Shown: positions 26,222 to 33,794, counted from the first letter of the stretch. The stretch: 34,329 nucleotides of DNA from an uncultured Oscillospiraceae bacterium (GCA_900546785.1 URED01000023.1:1-34329), one strand, 5' to 3'. Numbers and translations: made by a program. The notes: generated by a model from the letters alone, not told the origin.

Positions 26222-26725
26222 TTAACCGATATCTTGTGAAAGCTCTCCGAGCAGGCTGCCGCTGCAATGCGCATGGCAGATCGCCATTGCAAGCGCATCC
26301 GCAGTGTCGTCCGGCTTAGGGATCTTTTCAAGGTTTAAAATGATCCTTGTCATTTCCTGCACCTGCTTTTTGACGGCTCTGCCGTAACCGGTTACGGATT
26401 GCTTAACCTGAAGCGGAGTGTATTCCGCAATTTTCAGTCCGTTTTGCTGCGCGGCAAGCGTGATCACACCTCTTGCCTGTGCAACGTCTATTACCGTTTT
26501 GGCATTGTTGTTATAAAACAGTTTTTCCATACTGAGGTACTGCGGCTCATGCTTTTTGATGATCTCCGTTATGCCGTTATAAATATCGCAAAGCCTTAGC
26601 GGAAACGGCGTCTTTGCCTGCGTGGTAACTGCGCCGTAATCGATCACCCTAAACTTATTTGCCTTATATTCAATTACGCCCCATCCCACTATGGCATAGC
26701 CGGGATCGATGCCTAAAATCACCAT
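26222..26725 (-). CDS. ruvC: Holliday junction resolvase RuvC
   Basis: This 167-residue endonuclease has an RNase H-like fold. Catalytic acidic residues are D7 in LGIDPG, E67 in SMEKLFY, and D140/D143 in the DDTADALA segment. GYGRAVKKQVQEM is the DNA-binding region. ATG at 26725 fits the family length, and GGAGC lies about ten bases upstream; the longer frame reads through the promoter. It is the first gene of the long operon ending at truA, with a good extended -10 promoter. Confidence 0.96.
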   Translation of the reverse strand: MVILGIDPGYAIVGWGVIEYKANKFRVIDYGAVTTQAKTPFPLRLCDIYNGITEIIKKHEPQYLSMEKLFYNNNAKTVIDVAQARGVITLAAQQNGLKIAEYTPLQVKQSVTGYGRAVKKQVQEMTRIILNLEKIPKPDDTADALAMAICHAHCSGSLLGELSQDIG

Positions 26726-26755
26726 AGTACACACTGCTCCATAATAATTTAAACA

Positions 26756-26784
26756 ATTATAGCATATTGCTTTTTGATTATCAA
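26756..26784 (-). promoter_or_regulatory. Promoter of the ruvC operon
   Basis: On the minus strand TTGATA (26779-26784) and TATAAT (26756-26761) have a 17-base spacer and a TGC extension. No LexA-type box was recognised near it. Confidence 0.82.
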
Positions 26785-26830
26785 TAAAAATAATATTAAA
26801 CTTAATATGAAAACTACAGCAACGCCGGCC

Positions 26831-26863
26831 AAAAAATAAACGGCCGAAACAGAACGACCGTTT
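26831..26863 (-). terminator. Rho-independent terminator after the flavoprotein gene
   Basis: The minus strand has AAACGGTCG paired with CGGCCGTTT (26855-26863 and 26838-26846), nine pairs with one G-U and an eight-base loop, followed by ATTTTTT (26831-26837). Confidence 0.85.
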
Positions 26864-26868
26864 AAACA

Positions 26869-27438
26869 TCATAAAAGCGGGTTTTTGGAAAGCCCTTTGA
26901 GCTGGTGTATAAATTTTTGCAATTCAACCACATTGAAGGTATACATGCCGAGATCGGTATTCGGTATAAAATATCTTGCGCACACATCACCGTTGAGAAC
27001 CTCAAAAGCCTGTTTGAGCGTTTTGGTCATATAATCGGCGCTGGAGCGCGCATTGGAGCCGGAAACGATGACGACGCCGACCTTTTTGCGTTTTTCAATA
27101 GGCGGGTTAGCGCCGCGTTTAAACCTTGCGCTGAAATAGCGCTGAAACCTATCTATCACCGCCTTTAAAGGCGCCGGAAAGAAATTATTGTATACAGGTG
27201 TAAAGAACGCGATAAAATCCGCTCTTTCAAAATCCTCAAAGAAAATATCCAGATCCGGATTGGAGCACCCGTCATGATACTCGCAATACTTACAGTCTAT
27301 ACAAGGCGCGGGAGAAAGATCATACACATTATATTCTTTGATTTCGCAATCAAGGAAATACGGCTTCACCTGCTTTGCGAGCTCGGAAGAAACGCCGTCT
27401 TTCCTGGGCGAACCGTTAATTATCAAAAAAGTCTTCAT
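26869..27438 (-). CDS. Flavodoxin-fold NAD(P)H reductase, iron-sulfur flavoprotein-like
   Basis: This 189-residue protein has the FMN-binding opening IINGSPRKDGVSSELA (phosphate loop at about 9-17) of the NADPH-dependent FMN reductase superfamily. A compact cysteine cluster follows: C46, C49, C52 and C58, spacing CX2CX2CX5C. This matches the 4Fe-4S motif of archaeal and clostridial iron-sulfur flavoproteins. The second flavin loop is FFTPVYNNFFPAPLKAVIDRF. It likely shuttles electrons, perhaps to peroxide or oxygen as in relatives; the donor is unknown. It is a single gene with its own promoter and terminator, divergent from the CDF exporter. Confidence 0.82.
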   Translation of the reverse strand: MKTFLIINGSPRKDGVSSELAKQVKPYFLDCEIKEYNVYDLSPAPCIDCKYCEYHDGCSNPDLDIFFEDFERADFIAFFTPVYNNFFPAPLKAVIDRFQRYFSARFKRGANPPIEKRKKVGVVIVSGSNARSSADYMTKTLKQAFEVLNGDVCARYFIPNTDLGMYTFNVVELQKFIHQLKGLSKNPLL

Positions 27439-27453
27439 TTCATCACCGTTTTT

Positions 27454-27482
27454 ATTATAGCACTTTTTCCTATTGAGTTAAA
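27454..27482 (-). promoter_or_regulatory. Promoter of the flavoprotein gene
   Basis: The minus strand has TATAAT (27454-27459) with TGC before it, and TTTAAC (27477-27482) 17 bases upstream. The -35 overlaps the -35 of the divergent promoter. Confidence 0.65.
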
Positions 27483-27501
27483 TACCGAAATGTGGTATAA
27501 A
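27473..27501 (+). promoter_or_regulatory. Promoter of the CDF exporter gene
   Basis: TTGAGT (27473-27478) and TATAAA (27496-27501) have a 17-base spacer with a TGG extension. It shares bases 27477-27478 with the opposite -35. Confidence 0.65.
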
Positions 27502-27535
27502 TTAAATAATACACGAAAAATCAGGGTGAAAAAGC

Positions 27536-28702
27536 ATGAGCAAGCTGCTTATTAAGCTATTTATAACAAACAAACGCCTGTCTTCATCACAGGAAAGGGA
27601 ACGCTACGGCGTGCTTTCCGGCGCAGTGGGAATCGTTTGCAACCTGCTGCTGTGCGCATTTAAATTTGCTGTCGGCGCATTTACGAATTCCGTTTCCATA
27701 ACGGCAGACGCGGTAAACAACCTTTCGGACGCAAGTTCAAACATAGTTACCATAGTGGGCGCAAAGCTTTCCGGAAAACCGGTTGACGATGAACATCCGT
27801 TCGGTCACGGCAGAATAGAATATATCAGCGCGCTGATCATCTCCTTTTTGATCTTCATGATGAGTTTTGAACTACTTAAAAGCAGCGTTGAAAAACTGAT
27901 AGACCCGCAGGAAGTCAAGTTCAGCATTGTTTCCGTAATCATTCTGATAGCGGCTATACTTGTTAAACTGTGGATGGCTTATTTCAACAATATTATTTAC
28001 AAGAAGACGGAAAACGTCAATGCAAAGGCCGTAAAGCAGGACTGTCTGAACGACTGCATTGCAACAGCGGCTACCGTAGCCGCTTTGCTGATTGCGCATT
28101 TTACCCCGTTCAGACATGCGGACGGGATCATGGGCATCATCGTTGCCGTCATGATATTTGCCTCCGGCGTAGAGATCGTAAAAGACATTTCAAGCAGGCT
28201 GCTCGGAAGCGCACCCTCCCCCGAGCTTGTCAAGGAAATAGAGGATATCATGCTGTCGCAGGACTGCATTTACGGCGTACATGATCTGATCGTGCATGAT
28301 TACGGCCCGGGGCGCAGGATAGCCTCCGCGCACGCGGAAGTGCCTTGCGATGCGGATATACTTCAGGTTCACGATATCATTGATATCACGGAAAAGATCA
28401 TCAGCAAAAAGCTGGGCATCATGATGTGTATACACATGGATCCGATTGCAGTTAACGACGAAACCGTAAACAAATACCGCGAATTTATGGCGCAGATCAT
28501 CAGGGAATATGACGAAAGCTTTACTTTCCATGACTTCAGGGTAGTAGACGGACGGATAAAAACGAATTTCGTTTTTGACCTTGTCATACCGCACCAGTAC
28601 CCAAAGAAAAAGCAGGAGATCATCACCGATCTCCAAAAAGCCGTTAACGCGAAAAAAGATAGTATCTTTCTTGTTATCACCGTGGAACACAGTTTTGTTT
28701 AA
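27536..28702 (+). CDS. Cation diffusion facilitator (CDF) metal exporter
   Basis: This 388-residue membrane protein has about six transmembrane helices and a C-terminal cytoplasmic ferredoxin-like domain. The helix 2 metal site lies in ADAVNNLSDA (D58, N62) and the helix 5 site in DCLND (D169, D173). The loop motif HPFGHGRIEY at 87-96 is typical. An Asp-rich site without the Zn-type His suggests Mn or Fe rather than Zn export, but this is inference. About 100 extra residues follow the usual CTD (about 210-290), a longer tail than FieF or CzcD. The gene has its own promoter and terminator; AGGGTG precedes the ATG. Confidence 0.9.
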   Translation: MSKLLIKLFITNKRLSSSQERERYGVLSGAVGIVCNLLLCAFKFAVGAFTNSVSITADAVNNLSDASSNIVTIVGAKLSGKPVDDEHPFGHGRIEYISALIISFLIFMMSFELLKSSVEKLIDPQEVKFSIVSVIILIAAILVKLWMAYFNNIIYKKTENVNAKAVKQDCLNDCIATAATVAALLIAHFTPFRHADGIMGIIVAVMIFASGVEIVKDISSRLLGSAPSPELVKEIEDIMLSQDCIYGVHDLIVHDYGPGRRIASAHAEVPCDADILQVHDIIDITEKIISKKLGIMMCIHMDPIAVNDETVNKYREFMAQIIREYDESFTFHDFRVVDGRIKTNFVFDLVIPHQYPKKKQEIITDLQKAVNAKKDSIFLVITVEHSFV

Positions 28703-28710
28703 CAAATAAC

Positions 28711-28754
28711 CCCCCGTTCAAATGCCTGTCCGGCAAATGAGCGGGGGCATTTTA
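28711..28754 (+). terminator. Rho-independent terminator after the CDF gene
   Basis: CCCCCGTTCA (28711-28720) pairs with TGAGCGGGGG (28738-28747), ten pairs with one G-U, enclosing an inner GCC/GGC stem. It is followed by CATTTT. Confidence 0.9.
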
Positions 28755-28773
28755 TATATTGATAAATTTGCTC

Positions 28774-28800
28774 AATATTGTTGAGTAATAAGGTGATAAA
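28774..28800 (+). promoter_or_regulatory. Possible SigE-type promoter of sigK
   Basis: AATATT (28774-28779) resembles a SigE -35, and GATAAA (28795-28800), 15 bases later, partly resembles CATACA. In Bacillus sigK is transcribed by SigE. The -10 match is weak, so this is only a candidate. Confidence 0.28.
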
Positions 28801-28851
28801 GAAACGTGCATTTTGGATAGCCGAAAATCATAGTAATTACAGGTGATGAAA

Positions 28852-29199
28852 ATGATTTCGGCAATACTTTCTTTTTTGAGTGCAAATTTTTTATACTTCA
28901 TACTGCACATCAACAACACATCAAGCTTTCCGAAACCGCTGGACAGGAAAGAGGAAAAGGAGGCTATCCGAAGACTTCAGGCGGGCGACAAAGACGCACG
29001 CGCATTGCTGATTGAGCGAAACCTGCGCTTAGTAAGCCACATCGTTAAAAAATACTATTCAAAAACAAATGACAATGACGACCTGATCTCAATCGGCACG
29101 ATAGGGCTTATCAAAGCGATTGACAGCTTCAATCCGGAAAAATGCACGCACCTTGCTACATATGCAAGCAAATGTATTGAAAATGCTATGCTAACATAA
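28852..29199 (+). CDS. sigK: Sporulation sigma factor SigK, N-terminal half (interrupted gene)
   Basis: These 115 residues match the N-terminal half of pro-SigK, the late mother-cell sigma factor. A hydrophobic pro-sequence (about 1-20) is followed by SSFPKPLDRKEEKEAI, which parallels the cleavage-site region and the FPQPLS stretch of Bacillus SigK. Then come sigma region 2 elements: ALLIERNLRLVSHIVKKY, DDLISIGTIGLIKAIDSF and LATYASKCIEN. Family similarity stops abruptly after CIEN (residue 111), and the frame ends four codons later (A-M-L-T-stop). The rest of region 2, region 3 and region 4 are absent, so this half cannot act alone. AGGTG six bases before ATG 28852 favours that start over ATG 28846 or GTG 28843. 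The break matches the site split by the skin element in B. subtilis. Confidence 0.9.
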   Translation: MISAILSFLSANFLYFILHINNTSSFPKPLDRKEEKEAIRRLQAGDKDARALLIERNLRLVSHIVKKYYSKTNDNDDLISIGTIGLIKAIDSFNPEKCTHLATYASKCIENAMLT

Positions 29200-29264
29200 C
29201 AGCAACAATTTGTGCCTTAAAGCCGCAAAATATATGCATTATTCCGAAAATTAACAAATGGAAT

Positions 29265-29798
29265 GTGTATAGATCATTGTCTAACGCGTATATTTTGCAC
29301 AGGATAAAGAACGGTGCAGTTGAGTACGCACCCCTGTTTTGTGTGAAACTCAAAGTGAATAACTACAAGCACTATTCGTTCAATGCTTTTAATGAAATTG
29401 ATGATTCCACTTGTGGCGGCGCAGTCAAAAAGAGAAGGATAGAAAAGCACCTGACCATCAAACAAGTAGCCGGCGAAGTCGGTGTCAGTGTTGATACAAT
29501 AATGCGCATTGAAAAGAACGAGTATACCATGCATAAACAGGACAAGTTGAATAAACTATGCGAAATCTTAGAAATACAAGCAGAAAAAATCTGCTCACCT
29601 TATCAGTTGTTCCTGCTGAATAACCAAGGTGAGCAGATTTTAAAATATCGTAAGGAAAATCATTTATCGCAAAGCGCACTTGCCGATATGCTCGGCACAT
29701 CACGCCAGCGCATAGGCGCTTGGGAGAAAAACAAAAACCATATGCCATATGAGGCGTGGAGAAAATTAAGCACTCTGCCGAATCACCAAACGCCGTAA
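29265..29798 (+). CDS. Double helix-turn-helix (XRE-type) regulator, start uncertain
   Basis: The frame encodes two Cro/C1-type HTH domains. The first is at about 51-109 (AVKKRRIEKHLTIKQVAGEVG, then SVDTIMRIEKNEYT) and the second at about 123-171 (ILKYRKENHLSQSALADMLG, then SRQRIGAWEKNK). A 50-residue N-terminal segment has no recognised domain. No ATG lies upstream of the first HTH. GTG 29265 is the first reasonable start, but it lacks a ribosome site, and the frame is open back to the sigK junction at 29181. The gene may be 5'-truncated or start at a later GTG. Its end overlaps the convergent phosphoesterase gene by 16 bases. It is a likely repressor of the element. Confidence 0.68.
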   Translation: MYRSLSNAYILHRIKNGAVEYAPLFCVKLKVNNYKHYSFNAFNEIDDSTCGGAVKKRRIEKHLTIKQVAGEVGVSVDTIMRIEKNEYTMHKQDKLNKLCEILEIQAEKICSPYQLFLLNNQGEQILKYRKENHLSQSALADMLGTSRQRIGAWEKNKNHMPYEAWRKLSTLPNHQTP

Positions 29799-30505
29799 AA
29801 ATATTTTTTGATGTTGCCGGCGTCAGGATAATTTAACTGATCGATCCTATCAACTACAAGATTTGCTTCATACTGAACATCTATCGTCTGAACTTCAATA
29901 TTTTCAAGTGTAATATTAACAACACTTGCCCACGCTATGTTTCTGCTTTGAGCGGGGCAACCAAGCGAGTCAACATTGATGTAAAGTTTGTTGCCTTTAC
30001 AAATATTTCGTTGGTGGTCATGTCCGTATAAAACGATTTCACTTGCTACATTTGAAAACATCCGTTTCAGATCATCTTCAGACGGATTCGGTCTGTAGTT
30101 GATATAGTGACCGTCGCGATCCATACAATAATGCAAAACGGACACAGTATGACCTTCACACACCGTATCTATCCGATACGGCAGACTTTTAAGAAAATCG
30201 ACCGAACCGAGCGACAATAAACTGTACTCCCATTTATGATGTTTCATCTCTTCAACGCTCATTCGCTCTTCGTTCGGATATTCGCTCGGCATTCCCTCGA
30301 GCAGATACTTTTCGTGATTGCCGCGAACGGCTATCAAATTCGGAATATTCATTACAAACTGCACAGTTTCTTCCGGATACGGACCTATCCCGATCATATC
30401 GCCGCAGCAAATGATCTGATTGCTATTCAATTCATCCAATCTTTCCATAACCGCTTTAAGCGCCGGCAGATTGCTGTGTATATCTGTTATAACGCCGATT
30501 TTCAT
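29783..30505 (-). CDS. YfcE/MJ0936-type metallophosphoesterase
   Basis: This 240-residue calcineurin-like phosphoesterase has the complete metal-binding set: D8 and H10 in VITDIHSN, D36 in CGDMIG, N63-H64 in RGNHEKY, and GHDH near residue 165. ATG at 30505 has AGGTGA directly upstream; the longer frame has no site. It has its own promoter at 30544-30571 and is separated from the operon upstream by 92 bases. Relatives hydrolyse phosphodiesters or phosphoproteins. Its substrate is unknown. It sits in the sigK-interrupting element. Confidence 0.85.
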   Translation of the reverse strand: MKIGVITDIHSNLPALKAVMERLDELNSNQIICCGDMIGIGPYPEETVQFVMNIPNLIAVRGNHEKYLLEGMPSEYPNEERMSVEEMKHHKWEYSLLSLGSVDFLKSLPYRIDTVCEGHTVSVLHYCMDRDGHYINYRPNPSEDDLKRMFSNVASEIVLYGHDHQRNICKGNKLYINVDSLGCPAQSRNIAWASVVNITLENIEVQTIDVQYEANLVVDRIDQLNYPDAGNIKKYFYGVW

Positions 30506-30543
30506 AATTTCACCTGCAAAAACAAACACAAAATATCTGTTTT

Positions 30544-30571
30544 ATTATAGCAAATAAATCATTCAATGCAA
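30544..30571 (-). promoter_or_regulatory. Promoter of the YfcE-like phosphoesterase gene
   Basis: The minus strand has TTGCAT (30566-30571), a 16-base spacer and TATAAT (30544-30549) preceded by TGC. Confidence 0.65.
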
Positions 30572-30597
30572 AGTAAATTAAGTGTTCATATTCCGAA

Positions 30598-31626
30598 TTA
30601 TTTCAAGTCTCCTATTTCGGCACTTAAATATTTATAAACACTGTCATATATATACTGATTTTTTATCGCGTCTTGACCGGCATTCAGCCACAATGGCCGA
30701 GTCATAAAAACATTTATAACAACAACATAATGATGTGGATCATCTGTTTTTAATACGTCATTTATCGCATCAATAACTTTACCATACTTATGATTTTTGT
30801 AATTACAGTACGCTTCTATAACATTTTTGCCATTACTGCTTTTGTCAACTGCAATTCTGATCTCAGCCTCGCTCTGGACCTGCTCCGTTTCTGATGATTC
30901 ACATTGAAATACCAAGTTTGAAGCACCACTGCATTTATATTTTTGATTTATGTATTCCGCAAGCGAACCGTAACAAAATGTTGCTGATTTACCGTCTGAA
31001 TTTTCGGTATGGACATTTATTTTACTGCCGGGAAAGAACATTGCGCACATCTGCGCAATGTCTTCAAAATCAGAATATGAAAAGTTTGAGTCATCCGTAC
31101 CTGCATTATGTAAGACTTCGTCATCAATCCTAAATTCAATATCTGTCTCTTTAGCCTTTGATTCACAAAATTCTTTTGAGTATTTTACAAAATCCCCATC
31201 AGCAAATTCCGCTCTATACATTATGCCGTCCTGCTTGATAGAAACTTTAAAATATTTCATAAGCATCTGAGATACGGCTAAATAATTAAGGCCTATATCA
31301 TCTCGGTCTTTAATGACGTCAGTTAATGTTAAATTCGGCTGCTTAAAATTGAAATTCGCCGTTTTATCAGACAGCTCACAAAATTCTCTTTCCCAAGCAG
31401 ATATATTGTCTTTAAGAACTGCCCAGTGATTTAAAGAATTGGTTTTAAAAATGAAGGAACCGTCTGAGCACATCGAAAAATCGAACTGGCGCACACCGTC
31501 AAAATAAAATTGAACAACAAACTGTCTCATAAATTTATGAATAAGATTGTATTTTAATGAGTGATAAGTATCTGATAACAGGACATCGGGTCTGTTGCGA
31601 ACCTTGTCTTTTAATGACATCTTCAT
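30598..31626 (-). CDS. GyrB/ParE N-terminal-like protein without ATPase motifs (candidate pseudo-enzyme)
   Basis: This 342-residue protein has no membrane helix. Aligned by eye to the GyrB ATPase and transducer region, the order is kept. VRNRPDVLLSDT (9-20) corresponds to GyrB VRKRPGMYIGDT. The segment at 111-144, ending KQDGIMYRAEFADG, corresponds to GyrB QREGKIHRQIYEHG. FEDIAQMCAMFFPGSKINV (187-205) corresponds to its RLRELSFLNSGVSI region, and FCYGSLAEYINQKY (217-230) to FHYEGGIKAFVEYLNK. VVVINVFMTRPLW (301-313) corresponds to the last transducer strand. The catalytic Glu-Asn helix, DGRGIP and the GGLHGVG ATP lid are all replaced, and no TOPRIM domain follows. AGGAGA precedes the ATG. It ends the element operon. 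The relation is distant and needs a profile search. Confidence 0.5.
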   Translation of the reverse strand: MKMSLKDKVRNRPDVLLSDTYHSLKYNLIHKFMRQFVVQFYFDGVRQFDFSMCSDGSFIFKTNSLNHWAVLKDNISAWEREFCELSDKTANFNFKQPNLTLTDVIKDRDDIGLNYLAVSQMLMKYFKVSIKQDGIMYRAEFADGDFVKYSKEFCESKAKETDIEFRIDDEVLHNAGTDDSNFSYSDFEDIAQMCAMFFPGSKINVHTENSDGKSATFCYGSLAEYINQKYKCSGASNLVFQCESSETEQVQSEAEIRIAVDKSSNGKNVIEAYCNYKNHKYGKVIDAINDVLKTDDPHHYVVVINVFMTRPLWLNAGQDAIKNQYIYDSVYKYLSAEIGDLK

Positions 31627-31637
31627 AATGTTGTCTC

Positions 31638-32489
31638 CTATAAACCTATTTTTTCATTTTGGCAGAAAGTCGCAAAGATGTGATCATATGCCTCTGCATA
31701 CATTTTAGTATTTCCACCATTGTTTATTTCTTCCAAATCGGATTCTTCGCCTAGCAAACCATGATAATACTGATCTGTATCAACATTACGATAGATAACA
31801 TGATTGGTTTGCTCAAATCGATACATACATACAATATACAGAGGCTCTATATATTCGTCAACATTTTTATCATCCGATTGAACAGGAAGATCAAAATGCT
31901 GAAAATAGAAAGCCGATTTCAATGTTACAAAATAGTATGAATAAACCATCATTGCAATAACATATAAAGCGGTTGCTGTGTTTACATCGGGTATTACCGC
32001 ATTTGGCGAATCCAAAAACATATATGCATAAAATGCGATGTATGCAGAGCCGAAAAGGAAAATTGTAATTTTAGATGAATATTTAATATTTGACAAATAA
32101 AGGCTGATATAAAAAGCTGCCTGAAGGCCTGTGTATATTAACTCGATATACTCATCCATTGCATATGTATTCAGAAAAGACCAAAAACCTATAAAAACAT
32201 CACCAATGGTTAAAAACATACATAAGAGCAGGGTTGCATTAATATAAGAACGAGTTTTTCTACCGTCAGTAAATATACCGACCTTCAATTTATCTGGAAT
32301 AGTCATAAATATAAAATAAATCATCTGAAAAAAGCATAAAACCATATTTATTATATCCATCGCACTATCCGATATTGCAGATGCTCCAAAATCATATGTA
32401 ATCAATGAATAAATAATAATTGCCAATCCGGCAATAACGGCAACCGGTCCGGCGGAATATTTCGCAACTAAACAAGTTTCCCTATCCAT
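31638..32489 (-). CDS. Polytopic membrane protein with a cytosolic tail, unknown function
   Basis: I do not recognise this 283-residue protein. Six hydrophobic helices can be placed at about 15-34, 44-64, 81-108, 113-133, 139-160 and 172-196. A hydrophilic C-terminal region of about 85 residues follows, rich in Asp, Glu, Asn and Tyr. No catalytic motif was seen. Its ATG overlaps the stop of the preceding membrane protein gene by one base (TAATG), and the GyrB-like gene follows after 11 bases, so the three are translationally linked. The pairing suggests a membrane complex. Confidence 0.6.
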   Translation of the reverse strand: MDRETCLVAKYSAGPVAVIAGLAIIIYSLITYDFGASAISDSAMDIINMVLCFFQMIYFIFMTIPDKLKVGIFTDGRKTRSYINATLLLCMFLTIGDVFIGFWSFLNTYAMDEYIELIYTGLQAAFYISLYLSNIKYSSKITIFLFGSAYIAFYAYMFLDSPNAVIPDVNTATALYVIAMMVYSYYFVTLKSAFYFQHFDLPVQSDDKNVDEYIEPLYIVCMYRFEQTNHVIYRNVDTDQYYHGLLGEESDLEEINNGGNTKMYAEAYDHIFATFCQNEKIGL

Positions 32490-33040
32490 TACTTATCCTC
32501 CTTAAATCTATCATTTGTCATATAAAGCCAATCCGCAATGTATACCAACAGCAATGATGAGCAAAGTGCAATTGTCAGCCAAATCCCGTTTACTACAACT
32601 ATAATGGTACACAGCGCCAAGATTACGGTACCGATCTCTTTTACCGTTTTATTAAATGTGAAAAATGCATTTCGTTTAAAGAGCGGTGCAACAGAATTGA
32701 CAAAAAGCACTGCGGACATGATAATTACCGCGCCGGTCTCAGGCACAAAAGGCACATTGAAACGATAAAGCACAAACGCGTGTATCACAGAAAATACAAG
32801 TATGCCAAGAGATACAGAACCAAAAAAGATATTATATCCCGTTTCTATGTAACGGAACTTTTCTTTAAGGACCATTATAAGCATCATTAACGAGTATATG
32901 GCTGAAAAGACAAGCGACACAATATTGCCTTTACCCAAATGCATGGTAACAGCAAAATATGCTGCCACTGCTGAAACGACAAGCGACAAAAGGCACAAAA
33001 ATACACTGAGATTTTTTAAAGAATTTACTTTATTTTTCAT
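32489..33040 (-). CDS. Small polytopic membrane protein, unknown function
   Basis: I do not recognise this 183-residue protein. It is almost entirely hydrophobic, with about six candidate helices (for example about 11-33, 41-62, 71-95, 105-123 and a long double stretch 134-172) and short charged ends. ATG at 33040 has GGAGG six bases upstream; the in-frame GTG two codons earlier would leave no spacing. It follows a metallophosphoesterase gene by 17 bases and is coupled to the next membrane gene. Confidence 0.6.
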   Translation of the reverse strand: MKNKVNSLKNLSVFLCLLSLVVSAVAAYFAVTMHLGKGNIVSLVFSAIYSLMMLIMVLKEKFRYIETGYNIFFGSVSLGILVFSVIHAFVLYRFNVPFVPETGAVIIMSAVLFVNSVAPLFKRNAFFTFNKTVKEIGTVILALCTIIVVVNGIWLTIALCSSLLLVYIADWLYMTNDRFKEDK

Positions 33041-33057
33041 ATACACCCTCCTATTTT

Positions 33058-33777
33058 TCAGACTTGTTTAACGTCATAAAACAGCGCATTAAACATTTTC
33101 TCTTTTCCATGAATAATAAATGATTTACTTTCGTCGGTATGCCAATGGCCAAAATACCACTGCTTAAACTCTGTTTCGTGCATAATCCAATCGAAAAATC
33201 CGTTAAGTTCATATTCTTCAGGAGATGGGATCTTGTGCAGCATAAGTTTCACTATTTCGCCCGGACAAGTATGAGTGATTACATAATCCACTTTATTACC
33301 TACCGTCTTTAATGACTCGATAGCGCGTTTATACTCCTCATCATTCGGCAATTCCTGCGGCCACCAGGATATATCCTGAGTTCTGTAAGCTTTATCGACG
33401 CTGTATGCGCCGCCGAAGGTAAAAAAAGTCTTGCCTTCAATGTTGTATATTCTTCCCCGTTCGAGATGGTAGATATTATCACGAATCTTATGGGCAGGAG
33501 CGCCGTATTTCTCAATTTCAGGATAGGAATACAGTTCATTAAAGTTTTCGTGGTTACCGTCTACGAACAGAATCTCATACGGCTTCTTTGACAGTTCATC
33601 CAACTGTAAATTATCTGCTGTTTTGCCGGTATGATCTCTACTGTTATACCATATAAATCCGAAATCACCGCAAACGATAAGTTTATCATGCTCACTCAGG
33701 TTGCTTTCAGAGTCAAGGCAGATTTCGCTGAATCTGCCTATATCACCATGCATGTCACCCGTAATATAAATGCTCAT
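33058..33777 (-). CDS. Calcineurin-like metallophosphoesterase
   Basis: This 239-residue phosphoesterase has a full set of metal-site motifs: D8 and H10 in TGDMHGD, D38 in CGDFGF, N75-H76 in DGNHENF, H in VITHTCPGE (about 170) and GHWH near residue 212. It differs clearly from the YfcE-like protein at 29783-30505 and resembles phage- or plasmid-borne metallophosphatases. It lies 17 bases after the DUF1292-like gene and 17 before the first membrane gene, in one apparent operon. The substrate is unknown. Confidence 0.85.
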   Translation of the reverse strand: MSIYITGDMHGDIGRFSEICLDSESNLSEHDKLIVCGDFGFIWYNSRDHTGKTADNLQLDELSKKPYEILFVDGNHENFNELYSYPEIEKYGAPAHKIRDNIYHLERGRIYNIEGKTFFTFGGAYSVDKAYRTQDISWWPQELPNDEEYKRAIESLKTVGNKVDYVITHTCPGEIVKLMLHKIPSPEEYELNGFFDWIMHETEFKQWYFGHWHTDESKSFIIHGKEKMFNALFYDVKQV

Positions 33778-33794
33778 TATAACACCCCTTTAAA

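Noticed and set aside
28190..28705. Minus-strand frame of 171 codons
   Set aside because: It is antisense to the end of the CDF gene, with no ribosome site or motif.
28808..28837. SigE-like pair GCATTTT and CATAGTAAT just before sigK
   Set aside because: The match is fair, but transcription would start inside the ribosome binding site, so the upstream candidate was preferred, with low confidence.
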